7,275 bases of DNA, taken from the NCBI GenBank assembly GCA_023429345.1, contig JAEYVB010000361.1, positions 1 through 7,275 of the forward strand, written 5' to 3'. Source of the stretch: Planctomycetota bacterium. Its GTDB lineage: Bacteria > Planctomycetota > Phycisphaerae > Phycisphaerales > UBA1924. A program made the position numbers and the translations under genes. Position 1 is the stretch's first letter. Every line of letters starts with the position of its first letter. Below, piece by piece: positions 1 through 6,583 of this stretch. The notes beneath the pieces are model-generated. The model was given only the letters and a program-made list of their open reading frames with translations. It made no database searches and was not told where the DNA came from.

Positions 1-1077
<1,077 letters not shown>

Positions 1078-1145
1078 AAATCCATTGACCCGTCCGGGTT
1101 GCCCCGGGCCGGTTTGTCTTCAAGGGAAGTGTTTGCCTGTTCAAA

Positions 1146-1167
1146 CCCTGTGATATGACCCACAGGG
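1146..1167 (-). other. Leader hairpin 1
   Basis: CCCTGTG (1146-1152) and CACAGGG (1161-1167) form a perfect 7-bp stem with an 8-base loop, about 70 bases upstream of the mature 16S 5' end. It has no uracil tract after it, so it is not an intrinsic terminator. A structural or processing role in the rRNA leader is inferred. Confidence 0.5.
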
Positions 1168-1211
1168 CCGGTCTCGCCGAAGATCCCGGGCTTGTGGCCC
1201 GGAACTCGACG

Positions 1212-1232
1212 CTCCGGACGGCTAATCCGGAG
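1212..1232 (-). other. Leader hairpin 2
   Basis: CTCCGGA (1212-1218) and TCCGGAG (1226-1232) form a perfect 7-bp GC-rich stem with a 7-base loop inside the pre-rRNA leader. No T-run follows in the direction of transcription. A role in leader folding or processing is inferred. Confidence 0.5.
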
Positions 1233-1252
1233 TCTTGCTGACATTCAATCAT

Positions 1253-1281
1253 CTCTGGCCATCCGGGGGGGACGGCCAGAG
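1253..1281 (-). other. Leader hairpin 3
   Basis: CTCTGGCC (1253-1260) and GGCCAGAG (1274-1281) form a perfect 8-bp stem around a 13-base loop. It is the longest perfect stem seen in the leader. It lies between boxA and the 16S gene and is not followed by a T-run. Confidence 0.5.
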
Positions 1282-1420
1282 GGTGCACGAGAACGTCAAC
1301 CACCAGGGCTGTGAATCCCTGGCGAGCTGATCTTGTTACGGTCTTGGCTGTCCCTGCTGGGGACCTGCCGTGCAGGCAGTGCCTCGACCGCACATTCTCG
1401 CGGATATTCCCAACTGTTCA

Positions 1421-1434
1421 CTTGTCAAAGAGTT
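1421..1434 (-). promoter_or_regulatory. boxA-like rRNA antitermination site
   Basis: The minus strand reads AACTCTTTGACAAG, close to the bacterial boxA consensus (TGCTCTTTAACA and relatives) that recruits NusB-NusE to rRNA transcripts. It lies about 70-80 bases downstream of the inferred start site and about 345 bases before the 16S gene, the expected part of the leader. It also contains a perfect TTGACA, but the hexamer 16 bases further on (TATCCG) is a poor -10. The antitermination reading is therefore preferred over a second promoter. Confidence 0.65.
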
Positions 1435-1502
1435 GCAAGCCCGGGGGTCAGGAACCTTCCCGTTCCCGAACTTGTCCGCCATTCCGGTTGCCCGTAGTGG
1501 CA

Positions 1503-1525
1503 GGGGTCAGTTTAGCGGTGACCCC
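1503..1525. repeat. Inverted repeat GGGGTCA-N9-TGACCCC around the rRNA -10
   Basis: Perfect 7-bp arms at 1503-1509 and 1519-1525 enclose nine bases that hold most of the candidate -10 hexamer (1509-1514). The layout looks like an operator, or a hairpin at the very 5' end of the transcript. No regulator can be named. Further copies of the GGGTCA half-site at 1530-1535 (overlapping the -35) and 1445-1450 strengthen the case that the arms are not chance. Confidence 0.45.
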
Positions 1526-1536
1526 CCGAGGGTCAA
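1509..1536 (-). promoter_or_regulatory. Candidate rRNA operon promoter (sigma-70 type)
   Basis: On the minus strand TTGACC (1536-1531) is followed after 16 bases by TAAACT (1514-1509). That gives a five-of-six -35 and a four-of-six -10, with a predicted start near 1502. A/T-rich patches further upstream (1546-1550 and 1557-1570, roughly -44 to -68) sit where UP elements of rRNA promoters lie. The promoter falls in the gap after comF and before boxA, as expected. The start site itself is inferred. Confidence 0.55.
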
Positions 1537-1583
1537 GCAACTGCACAAAACCCTCGCGAAATTCTTTTCAGCCCGGGCCCTCG

Positions 1584-1602
1584 CCCCTCCCCGCCCCACC
1601 CC
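1584..1602 (-). other. Four-tract G-quadruplex motif
   Basis: The minus strand reads GGGGTGGGGCGGGGAGGGG, four runs of four G with loops of a single base (T, C, A). This satisfies the strictest form of the canonical G4 pattern. It begins two bases after the comF stop codon and lies about 50 bases upstream of the rRNA -35. It is on the RNA-like strand, so it would appear in any comF transcript reading past the stop. It may mark the 3' end of the comF mRNA or shape the rRNA promoter region; its function is unknown. Confidence 0.6.
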
Positions 1603-1603
1603 G

Positions 1604-2503
1604 CTAACCCGCACTTTTTCGCCCAAAATCCGGGGTTACCGCGAGCACCGACGCCCAGATCCGAGTCTCCCCCTCGGCCGAGTTTGCGCCGGTCGTTTTT
1701 AGCCCCTGGCCGACCGCCTTGGCCGCGGCCCGCAGGGTCGCCCGTGTGGTCGTCACGTCATCCACGAGCACAACAGTCCGCCCCGCGAGGGAATACCCGA
1801 ACATCGGCCTCAGCCGGAAGGACCCGGAGACGTTCGCCACGCGGTCGGAGCGCGGTAACGACGTCTGGGACGGGCGGTGCAGCCTCGAGAGGGCGGGAAG
1901 CATCGGGGCCCCCAGGCCCGCAGCGACCCCCCGGGCGATCACGAGGGCATGGTCGATCCCCCGGAACGTCCGGCGACGCCATGTGGAAGCGACGGGAACG
2001 ACGGTGGCCATCGACCGTGGGATGTTCGACCGGTCGAGCGACTCCCCCACCGCCCGGCCCAGGAGCCGTCCGAGGTCATCCCCCAGTCTCCGCCACCTCT
2101 GGAACTTGACCTCCAGGACCATCTCCCGCAGGAGACCCTCAAACTCGCCCAGGCGGACCAGCCGCTCCCAGGGGAGCCGGTGCTTCCGGCAGGTGGAGCA
2201 GCCCGTGTCGTCGGCATCGTGGGGCCCGGCTGTCTGCCCGCAGCGCTGGCAGTACTCCGTCCAGCCATCGGGCGCCCAACCGGCCTCCGCCATACGGACG
2301 GGCAGTGGCGGGGCGATCAGGCCCAGCCAGGTACGCTCGATCTGGAGGAGCGAAGAATCTCTACCCACGACCGCCGAGATGGCCCCCCGCGGCCGTTCAT
2401 CGATCGAAACCCCGCGAGGCGGGTCCGCGTCCGAGCCGCCATCACGGACCGGTTCATCGGGTTCGGAGGCGGGCCGTCGCGGTGGCCAGACGAAGCGGGA
2501 CAT
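1604..2503 (-). CDS. comF: ComF family protein (phosphoribosyltransferase fold)
   Basis: This 299-residue protein has the ComF layout. A CxxC...CxxC zinc finger (C85, C88, C102, C105) is followed by the helical segment FEGLLREMVLEVKFQRWRRLG (about 121-141, broken here only by family variation) and a VVPVASTWRRRTFRGID block (168-184). The conserved RPSQTSL...RVANVSGSF region (210-229) follows. The PRPP-binding loop is VVLVDDVTTTRATL (244-257). ComF proteins are associated with DNA uptake during transformation and possibly with nucleotide salvage; the exact reaction is uncertain. The protein is longer than usual because about 50-60 low-complexity, charged residues precede the finger. A GTG at residue 46 (2368) or ATG at residue 71 could be the true start; no convincing ribosome-binding site decides this. 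It lies 49 bases after mcsB and is probably co-transcribed with it. Confidence 0.88.
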   Translation of the reverse strand: MSRFVWPPRRPASEPDEPVRDGGSDADPPRGVSIDERPRGAISAVVGRDSSLLQIERTWLGLIAPPLPVRMAEAGWAPDGWTEYCQRCGQTAGPHDADDTGCSTCRKHRLPWERLVRLGEFEGLLREMVLEVKFQRWRRLGDDLGRLLGRAVGESLDRSNIPRSMATVVPVASTWRRRTFRGIDHALVIARGVAAGLGAPMLPALSRLHRPSQTSLPRSDRVANVSGSFRLRPMFGYSLAGRTVVLVDDVTTTRATLRAAAKAVGQGLKTTGANSAEGETRIWASVLAVTPDFGRKSAG

Positions 2504-2552
2504 GGCCTCGAGTGTACCGGAGCGGGCCGGAAAGATGCCGGCGTTGCCTCAA

Positions 2553-3656
2553 TCAGCGGCCGCCCAGGCGCACCCGCAGCATCTCCGCCCGCGCCGCCCG
2601 CCTCTGGTCCTGGTCCAGCTCGCGTCCGGCGACCTTCTGGATATGCGCCGGCTGGATCAGGAGCATCAGCCTGTTGACGTTCACCTGATCGATATGGGTG
2701 ATGACGCCCGTGAGCACACCCAGCCGCACCATGCTGAGGTGCTGCATCGCCTCCTCGGTCGTCATCAGCCGCGCGTGCGTCAAGGCCCCGAGCGCCCGGA
2801 AAACCTGGTCCTCGAGGTCCGCCCGCCGCTTGGTCAGCATCACCTTCCGCGCTGCCCGCTCGTACTCGATCACCTGCGGCATGATCTGCTGGTCCAGCTC
2901 GTGCAGCAGCACCTGCTCGGTCTTGCCCAGTGTCGTCTGGTTCGAGATCTGGTACAGGTCCCCCGCCGCCTCCGACCCCTCCCCGTAGAAGCCCCGCACC
3001 GCCAGCGACATGTCGGCCGCGGCCCGCTTCACCTTGTCGATGTTCCCCGTCAGCCGCAGCGCGGGCAGGTGCATCATGACGCTCAGGCGGATGCCCGTCC
3101 CCACGTTGGTGGGGCACGCGGTCAGGAAGCCGAATCGCGGCGAGAACGCGTAATCGAGCGCCGACTCGAGCTTGTCGTCGAGCGCATCGATATCGGAGAG
3201 CGCCCGCGCCAGGTCCAGCCCGCAGCGGATCACCTGGAGCCGCAGGTGGTCCTCCTCGTTCACCATGATCGAGACCCGCTCGTCCGGCACCGAGACGGCG
3301 ACGCCCCGCGGCTCCTCGGCCCCCCCGCTGCCGGAGGATTGCTTACCGCGGGCGTGCTGCTGGCTGATCAGGTGCCGCTCGACGAGCAGCGTGCGATCGA
3401 GCGGCGGCGTCTCGTGCAGGTCCATCCAGATGACGCGGTCCGAGAGCCCGCCGCCGAGGATGGCGTTGCGGCAGGCGTCGAGCGTCTCCTGTCGCTGCGG
3501 CCGCGCCGCCTTGTTCACAAAGGGGACCATCGCGAGGTTGCGGGCCAGTCGCACGCGCGACGACATGACGACATCGCCGGCGTTGCCCTCGCCGCGAAGC
3601 CACTCCGTCACGGTCTCGATCGGATTCCCCGGCAACGCCTGTTCCTCAGGGCTCAC
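2553..3656 (-). CDS. mcsB: Protein arginine kinase McsB
   Basis: McsB phosphorylates arginine side chains, which in Bacillus marks proteins for the ClpC-ClpP protease. The 367-residue length matches the family (363 in B. subtilis). Visible motifs are the nucleotide-binding SSRVRLARNL (32-41), the phosphagen-kinase NEEDH (133-137), CPTNVGTGIRLSVMMHLPAL with the active-site Cys at C181, and RGFYGEGSEA-GDLYQISNQ (221-240). A Gly/Ser-rich insert of about ten residues lies near 103-117, before the NEEDH block. The C-terminal phosphoarginine-sensing motif RDxxRA reads RRAARA (352-357), so the Asp is replaced by Arg. Translation starts at GTG; the start lies inside the end of mcsA (11-base overlap), implying translational coupling. 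No good Shine-Dalgarno is seen beyond a GAGG touching the start. The neighbouring mcsA confirms the assignment. Confidence 0.95.
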   Translation of the reverse strand: MSPEEQALPGNPIETVTEWLRGEGNAGDVVMSSRVRLARNLAMVPFVNKAARPQRQETLDACRNAILGGGLSDRVIWMDLHETPPLDRTLLVERHLISQQHARGKQSSGSGGAEEPRGVAVSVPDERVSIMVNEEDHLRLQVIRCGLDLARALSDIDALDDKLESALDYAFSPRFGFLTACPTNVGTGIRLSVMMHLPALRLTGNIDKVKRAAADMSLAVRGFYGEGSEAAGDLYQISNQTTLGKTEQVLLHELDQQIMPQVIEYERAARKVMLTKRRADLEDQVFRALGALTHARLMTTEEAMQHLSMVRLGVLTGVITHIDQVNVNRLMLLIQPAHIQKVAGRELDQDQRRAARAEMLRVRLGGR

Positions 3657-4260
3657 CCTCGGCCCGGTTCTCCACCGACTTCTCCAGCTCGCTCAGCCGG
3701 CGGATCTCATCACGGATCTTGGCCGCCCGCTCGTACTGCTCCGCCGCGACCGCCTCGTCGAGCTGCTTCCGGAGCGCCGCCATGCGCCCGGCCCGATGGT
3801 CCGGCCCGCCCAGGACCGACGCGGGGTCGGGACGCGGGACCGCCGACCGCTCCGTGCGCGGGTCCCCCGACAGCATGCGCTTGGGCACCTTCCCGACGTG
3901 GTACCCGCCCCCCTCATGAGCCCGCTCCAAGAGCGGCCCGAGCTGCGCCTCAAACGCCCGGTAGCAGTCCGCGCACCCCAGCAACCCCGTCTGGCGGAAC
4001 TCCATGTACGTCGTTCCGCACCGCGAGCACACGTTCGCCCGGGCCGGCGTCGCGGTCGGATGGGCGGGTTTCACCGGCGGGCTCGCGGCCGCGGCCTGCT
4101 GAATGTACTTCTCGAGCAGCTCCGGGACCGAGAGGGCCGGCTGGACAGCGATCCCCTGCTTGCGGGCGCAGGCCTCGCAGAGGTGCCGTTCGACCTTCTT
4201 CCCGTTCACGACGCGGAGTTCGTGGACGGTGGCCTCCTGGCCGCACTGGTCGCATTTCAT
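3646..4260 (-). CDS. mcsA: McsA, zinc-binding activator of McsB (UVR domain)
   Basis: This 204-residue protein carries four CxxC pairs (C3/C6, C28/C31, C78/C81, C96/C99), giving the two zinc-binding modules known for McsA. A C-terminal UVR-type helical hairpin follows (about 158-192, RMAALRKQLDEAVAAEQYERAAKIRDEI region truncated here to key residues L163, Q166, Y176, A179, R183). In Firmicutes McsA binds McsB and stimulates its kinase activity. A linker rich in Ala and Pro separates the zinc modules. The start at 4260 is chosen because the first CxxC follows at residue 3. No Shine-Dalgarno is visible in the 33 bases after the preceding gene, so initiation may be leaderless-like or coupled. 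The gene overlaps mcsB by 11 bases. The Firmicutes partners ctsR and clpC are not in this window. Confidence 0.92.
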   Translation of the reverse strand: MKCDQCGQEATVHELRVVNGKKVERHLCEACARKQGIAVQPALSVPELLEKYIQQAAAASPPVKPAHPTATPARANVCSRCGTTYMEFRQTGLLGCADCYRAFEAQLGPLLERAHEGGGYHVGKVPKRMLSGDPRTERSAVPRPDPASVLGGPDHRAGRMAALRKQLDEAVAAEQYERAAKIRDEIRRLSELEKSVENRAEGEP

Positions 4261-4293
4261 CGGTGGGAGTCTAGTTCGGTCCTCGCGTCGGCG

Positions 4294-4878
4294 TTACCGG
4301 CCCGGCTCGGGGATTCCGTCCGACAGACGCTCGAGGTCCAGCTCGATGAAACGGGTCCAGGTCTGTCCGCCGTCGATCGAGCGATCCCCCGTCTCCACCC
4401 AGTGCCCGCGCTCGTCGATCCTGATGTCGTAGCGGATCTCAACGCTGGGCGCCGGGGAGAAGCCCCAGCGGATCGCCCTGTCCTCCACCGTGAAGGCGGG
4501 ATCGACGCTCAGGCCCTCCGGGCCGTGGGCGCGCATCATGTATTCCTTCTTGGCGGGGTCGTACGAGACCGTCGCAAGGGCCTCGAAAACCAGCTTCCCG
4601 GGCTGCTCGCCCGCGGTCGTGCGGCCGGCGCCCTCGATGAGAAGGACCTTGCCCCCGATCCTGGGCTGCACGTTCTCGCTCTGCCGGATCGACTCCTTCC
4701 GCCCGCCCGGCAAGGTGAAGGTAGCCTCGCCCTCCCAGCGACCGACGAGGAAATCCAGCTTGCGCATGGCCTCCTCCTGCGCCTTGACGACGGCGCTGTT
4801 GTCCCGCGGCTGCGCCAAGCTCGGCGCCGTGAGGAACGCTGCCGCGAGGAAGGCCGAAACAAGTGCCGTGCGGATCAT
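4294..4878 (-). CDS. Exported DUF1579-like beta-barrel protein
   Basis: The 194-residue product begins with a clear signal peptide: positive MIR, a hydrophobic Ala/Leu core (4-17) and a likely cleavage after SLA (22). It should act outside the cytoplasm. After it, MRKLDFLVGRWEGE (38-51) is the opening motif of DUF1579 and related nitrobindin/lipocalin-like small barrels. The C-terminal DGGQTWTRFIELDLERL (169-185) also fits that family. No catalytic or metal-binding set stands out, and the substrate is unknown. The only ribosome-binding candidate is AAAGGGG five bases before the ATG, and part of it lies in an inverted repeat (4880-4904). It stands 40 bases after the ACMSD gene and 33 bases before mcsA, so it may share transcripts with both. 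Family assignment is good; biological role is not known. Confidence 0.85.
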   Translation of the reverse strand: MIRTALVSAFLAAAFLTAPSLAQPRDNSAVVKAQEEAMRKLDFLVGRWEGEATFTLPGGRKESIRQSENVQPRIGGKVLLIEGAGRTTAGEQPGKLVFEALATVSYDPAKKEYMMRAHGPEGLSVDPAFTVEDRAIRWGFSPAPSVEIRYDIRIDERGHWVETGDRSIDGGQTWTRFIELDLERLSDGIPEPGR

Positions 4879-4879
4879 G

Positions 4880-4904
4880 GGGGCCCCTTTCGAGAGAGGG
4901 CCCC
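4880..4904 (-). promoter_or_regulatory. GC hairpin over the ribosome-binding site of the DUF1579-like gene
   Basis: GGGGCCC (4880-4886) and GGGCCCC (4898-4904) form a perfect 7-bp all-GC stem with an 11-base loop. In the transcript the 3' arm contains the GGGG of the presumed Shine-Dalgarno and ends one base before the ATG. No T-run follows, so an intrinsic terminator for the upstream ACMSD gene is unlikely. Sequestration of the start region is the simpler reading but is inferred. Confidence 0.45.
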
Positions 4905-4918
4905 AGCATACCAGAGGC

Positions 4919-5974
4919 TCAGCCGCGGCCGCGGGCGTCCGCTAGGCCCAGGAACTCCAGGGCGGTCCCGCCGAGAAGGGCGGCCCGATCGGCCGGCGTC
5001 AGGTCGAGCATCTCGTCGATCATCTGCCCGGGGCAGGCCTCGCCCAGGGGGAAGGGGTAGTCGCTGCCGAGGGCGATGCGGCCCGCTCCCATCAGCCGGA
5101 TCAGCTCCCGGAGCGCGTGCGAGTCGTGGGTGAGGGAATCGACAAAGAATCGCGCGGGCCGGCCGGTGCCGGGGTCCGCGAGGTACTCGCGCGGCGAGCG
5201 CCGCGTCGCGGTTGCGCAGAGGTCCGGGCGGGCGTGGAAGCCGTGCTCGATCCGCCCGATAGTCCCGGGGAACGAGCCGCCGCCGTGGGCAAAGGCGATG
5301 CGCAGCTTCGGGAGCCTGTCGAGCAGGCCGGAGAAGAGCACCGAGGCGATGGCGAGGCAGGTCTCCGCAGGCATTCCGACGAGCCACTGCAGCCAGTAGT
5401 TCTGCATGCGCTCCCTGGCCAGCATGTCCCAGGGATGGACAAAGACGGCGGCGCCCAGGTCCTGCGCCGCTTCCAGCACGGGGAAGAGCGCGGGATCATC
5501 GAGGTTGCTCCCGTTCACGTGGGTGCCGATCTGGATCCCCTGGAGCCCCAGCTCGCCCATGCAGCGGGCGAGCTCCCTGATCGCAAGCTCGGGGTCCTGG
5601 AGCGGAACGGTGCCGAGCCCGGCGAATCGCGCCGGGTGCTCGCGGCGGATCCCCGCGATGTGGTCGTTGAGCAGCCGCGAGAGGTCGTAGGCGTCCGCGG
5701 CCTTCGCCCAGTACGAGAACATCACCGGCACCGTCGAGAGCACCTGCATCTGCACGCCGCACGAATCGCAATCCCTGATCCGCGCCGCCGGATCCCAGCA
5801 GTTGGCCTGCACCTCGCGGAACCGCTGCGTCTCTCCCTCGGGGAGCGACTTCACCATGCACGCGCACGACGGCCGCGTCGGCTCGAGCGAGATCCAGCCC
5901 GGGTACCCGGATTTCCGCGTCCAGTCGGGCCAGCGTTCGGGGAGGATGTGGGTGTGAAGATCGATGCGGAGCAT
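4919..5974 (-). CDS. 2-amino-3-carboxymuconate-6-semialdehyde decarboxylase (ACMSD)
   Basis: This 351-residue amidohydrolase closely follows ACMSD along its whole length. It should decarboxylate the ring-opened product of 3-hydroxyanthranilate to 2-aminomuconate-6-semialdehyde, diverting it from quinolinate. Zinc ligands are in place: H7 and H9 (DLHTH), H180 (FVHPWDM), H230 (AFAHGGG), and the catalytic-site D305 (GSDYPFPLGE). Family blocks include NCWDPAARIRD (58-68), STVPVMFSYWAK (80-91), GIQIGTHVN (146-154) and WLVGMPAET (197-205). Substrate-binding candidates are the Arg near 51-53 and R241 in GRIEHGF. Relative to the human enzyme (336 residues) about seven residues are inserted near 267-275. 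The ATG at 5974 gives MLRIDLHTH, the normal N-terminus. No strong Shine-Dalgarno precedes it. The dioxygenase making its substrate is encoded just upstream. Confidence 0.95.
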   Translation of the reverse strand: MLRIDLHTHILPERWPDWTRKSGYPGWISLEPTRPSCACMVKSLPEGETQRFREVQANCWDPAARIRDCDSCGVQMQVLSTVPVMFSYWAKAADAYDLSRLLNDHIAGIRREHPARFAGLGTVPLQDPELAIRELARCMGELGLQGIQIGTHVNGSNLDDPALFPVLEAAQDLGAAVFVHPWDMLARERMQNYWLQWLVGMPAETCLAIASVLFSGLLDRLPKLRIAFAHGGGSFPGTIGRIEHGFHARPDLCATATRRSPREYLADPGTGRPARFFVDSLTHDSHALRELIRLMGAGRIALGSDYPFPLGEACPGQMIDEMLDLTPADRAALLGGTALEFLGLADARGRG

Positions 5975-6058
5975 GGGGGCTTTCGTTCGAGTCCGGCGTG
6001 AGTTTATGCGCCCATTGGTGCGACGCCGCCGTCCGCTCTAGCTCCCCGGGTTCGGTGC

Positions 6059-6583
6059 TCAGCGGGCAACCGGAGCGCTCGCCACACCGGAAACTGCGCC
6101 CGCCTCGATGCCGTGCCCGCACTCCGGGCAGCGGCCGGTGATCCCCGACACGTCGTAGCCGCAGCGCGGGCAGCGATCCGGCCGGCGGAGGCGGCGCAAG
6201 CGAATGTGCGCAAACCCCGCGGCCGCGGCGGCGATCACGATCAGGTTCCACAGCGGGATGTAAAGTGCGTACAGGCGCATGGTCACCGGCGGCACAGACA
6301 CAACGGAGATCGTGGCCGTGGACGTCGTGGGATACCAGGGGGACCGGGGCGCTGTGACCACCCGGCTGGTGCCCATCTGCCACCAGGGATGACCCGCCAC
6401 CAGCGGATCCGAGGACCGGAACAGGCCGAGAGCCCCGCGATCAAGCGAGATTCCGGAGCGACCGCCCGCCCCGGAGACGGGCCGCACGTAAGTGAACCCG
6501 AGGACCAGGACAAGACACACGACGAGCAACACCGCCAGCCGGCGCGACCAGCGCCACCGTCGGGGATGGTGAAGCCCGCTCAC
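6059..6583 (-). CDS. Two-pass membrane protein with C-terminal zinc ribbon, function unknown
   Basis: I do not recognise a named family for the whole 174-residue protein. A basic N-terminus (RRWRWSRR) precedes a hydrophobic segment (about 16-33). A polar region of about 70 residues rich in Ser, Thr, Pro and Trp follows, then a second hydrophobic segment (about 106-124) and an Arg-rich stretch. The protein ends in CPRCGYDVSG...CPECGH (C138, C141, C152, C155). The positive-inside rule puts both ends in the cytoplasm and the loop outside. Short membrane proteins ending in this CPxCGYD...CPECG ribbon are very common in planctomycetes. It starts at GTG, and this codon overlaps the dioxygenase stop (GTGA), indicating translational coupling. 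GGGG six bases upstream is a plausible ribosome-binding site. A role in kynurenine breakdown is possible only by position. Confidence 0.8.
   Translation of the reverse strand: MSGLHHPRRWRWSRRLAVLLVVCLVLVLGFTYVRPVSGAGGRSGISLDRGALGLFRSSDPLVAGHPWWQMGTSRVVTAPRSPWYPTTSTATISVVSVPPVTMRLYALYIPLWNLIVIAAAAAGFAHIRLRRLRRPDRCPRCGYDVSGITGRCPECGHGIEAGAVSGVASAPVAR

Larger units (their letters stand above)
1078..1502 (-). other. Untranslated 5' leader of the rRNA operon
   Basis: This stretch between the inferred rRNA start site (near 1502) and the 16S 5' end holds no credible gene. A minus-strand open frame (1046-1393) runs into the 16S and has no recognisable protein features. What can be seen is a boxA-like antitermination site at 1421-1434 and perfect inverted repeats at 1146-1167, 1212-1232 and 1253-1281. 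A small 5-bp stem sits at 1364-1376. This composition fits a structured pre-rRNA leader with processing and antitermination signals. The downstream partner of any long 16S processing stem lies outside the window. No tRNA is present in the leader. Confidence 0.75.

Noticed and set aside
1407..1430. Second rRNA promoter (TTGACA-16-TATCCG)
   Set aside because: The -35 is perfect but the -10 is poor, and the TTGACA is part of a good boxA-like element in the expected position.
2526..2542. Small inverted repeat GCCGG-N7-CCGGC after mcsB as a terminator
   Set aside because: Only 5 bp with no T-run, in a 49-base gap within a co-oriented gene set; likely chance in GC-rich DNA.
1719..4274. 851-codon open frame on the plus strand
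   Set aside because: It lies antisense to comF, mcsB and mcsA, which all have clear family motifs. Its translation is Arg/Pro/Ser/His-rich low complexity with no domain. GC-rich codon use commonly leaves such open shadow frames.
3172..5133. 653-codon open frame on the plus strand
   Set aside because: Antisense to mcsB, mcsA, the DUF1579-like gene and part of ACMSD; composition is repetitive Arg/Ala/Pro and no motif is recognisable.
6001..6006. TAAACT hexamer as a -10 for the ACMSD gene
   Set aside because: It matches the rRNA -10 candidate, but no acceptable -35 lies 15-19 bases upstream; too weak to annotate.
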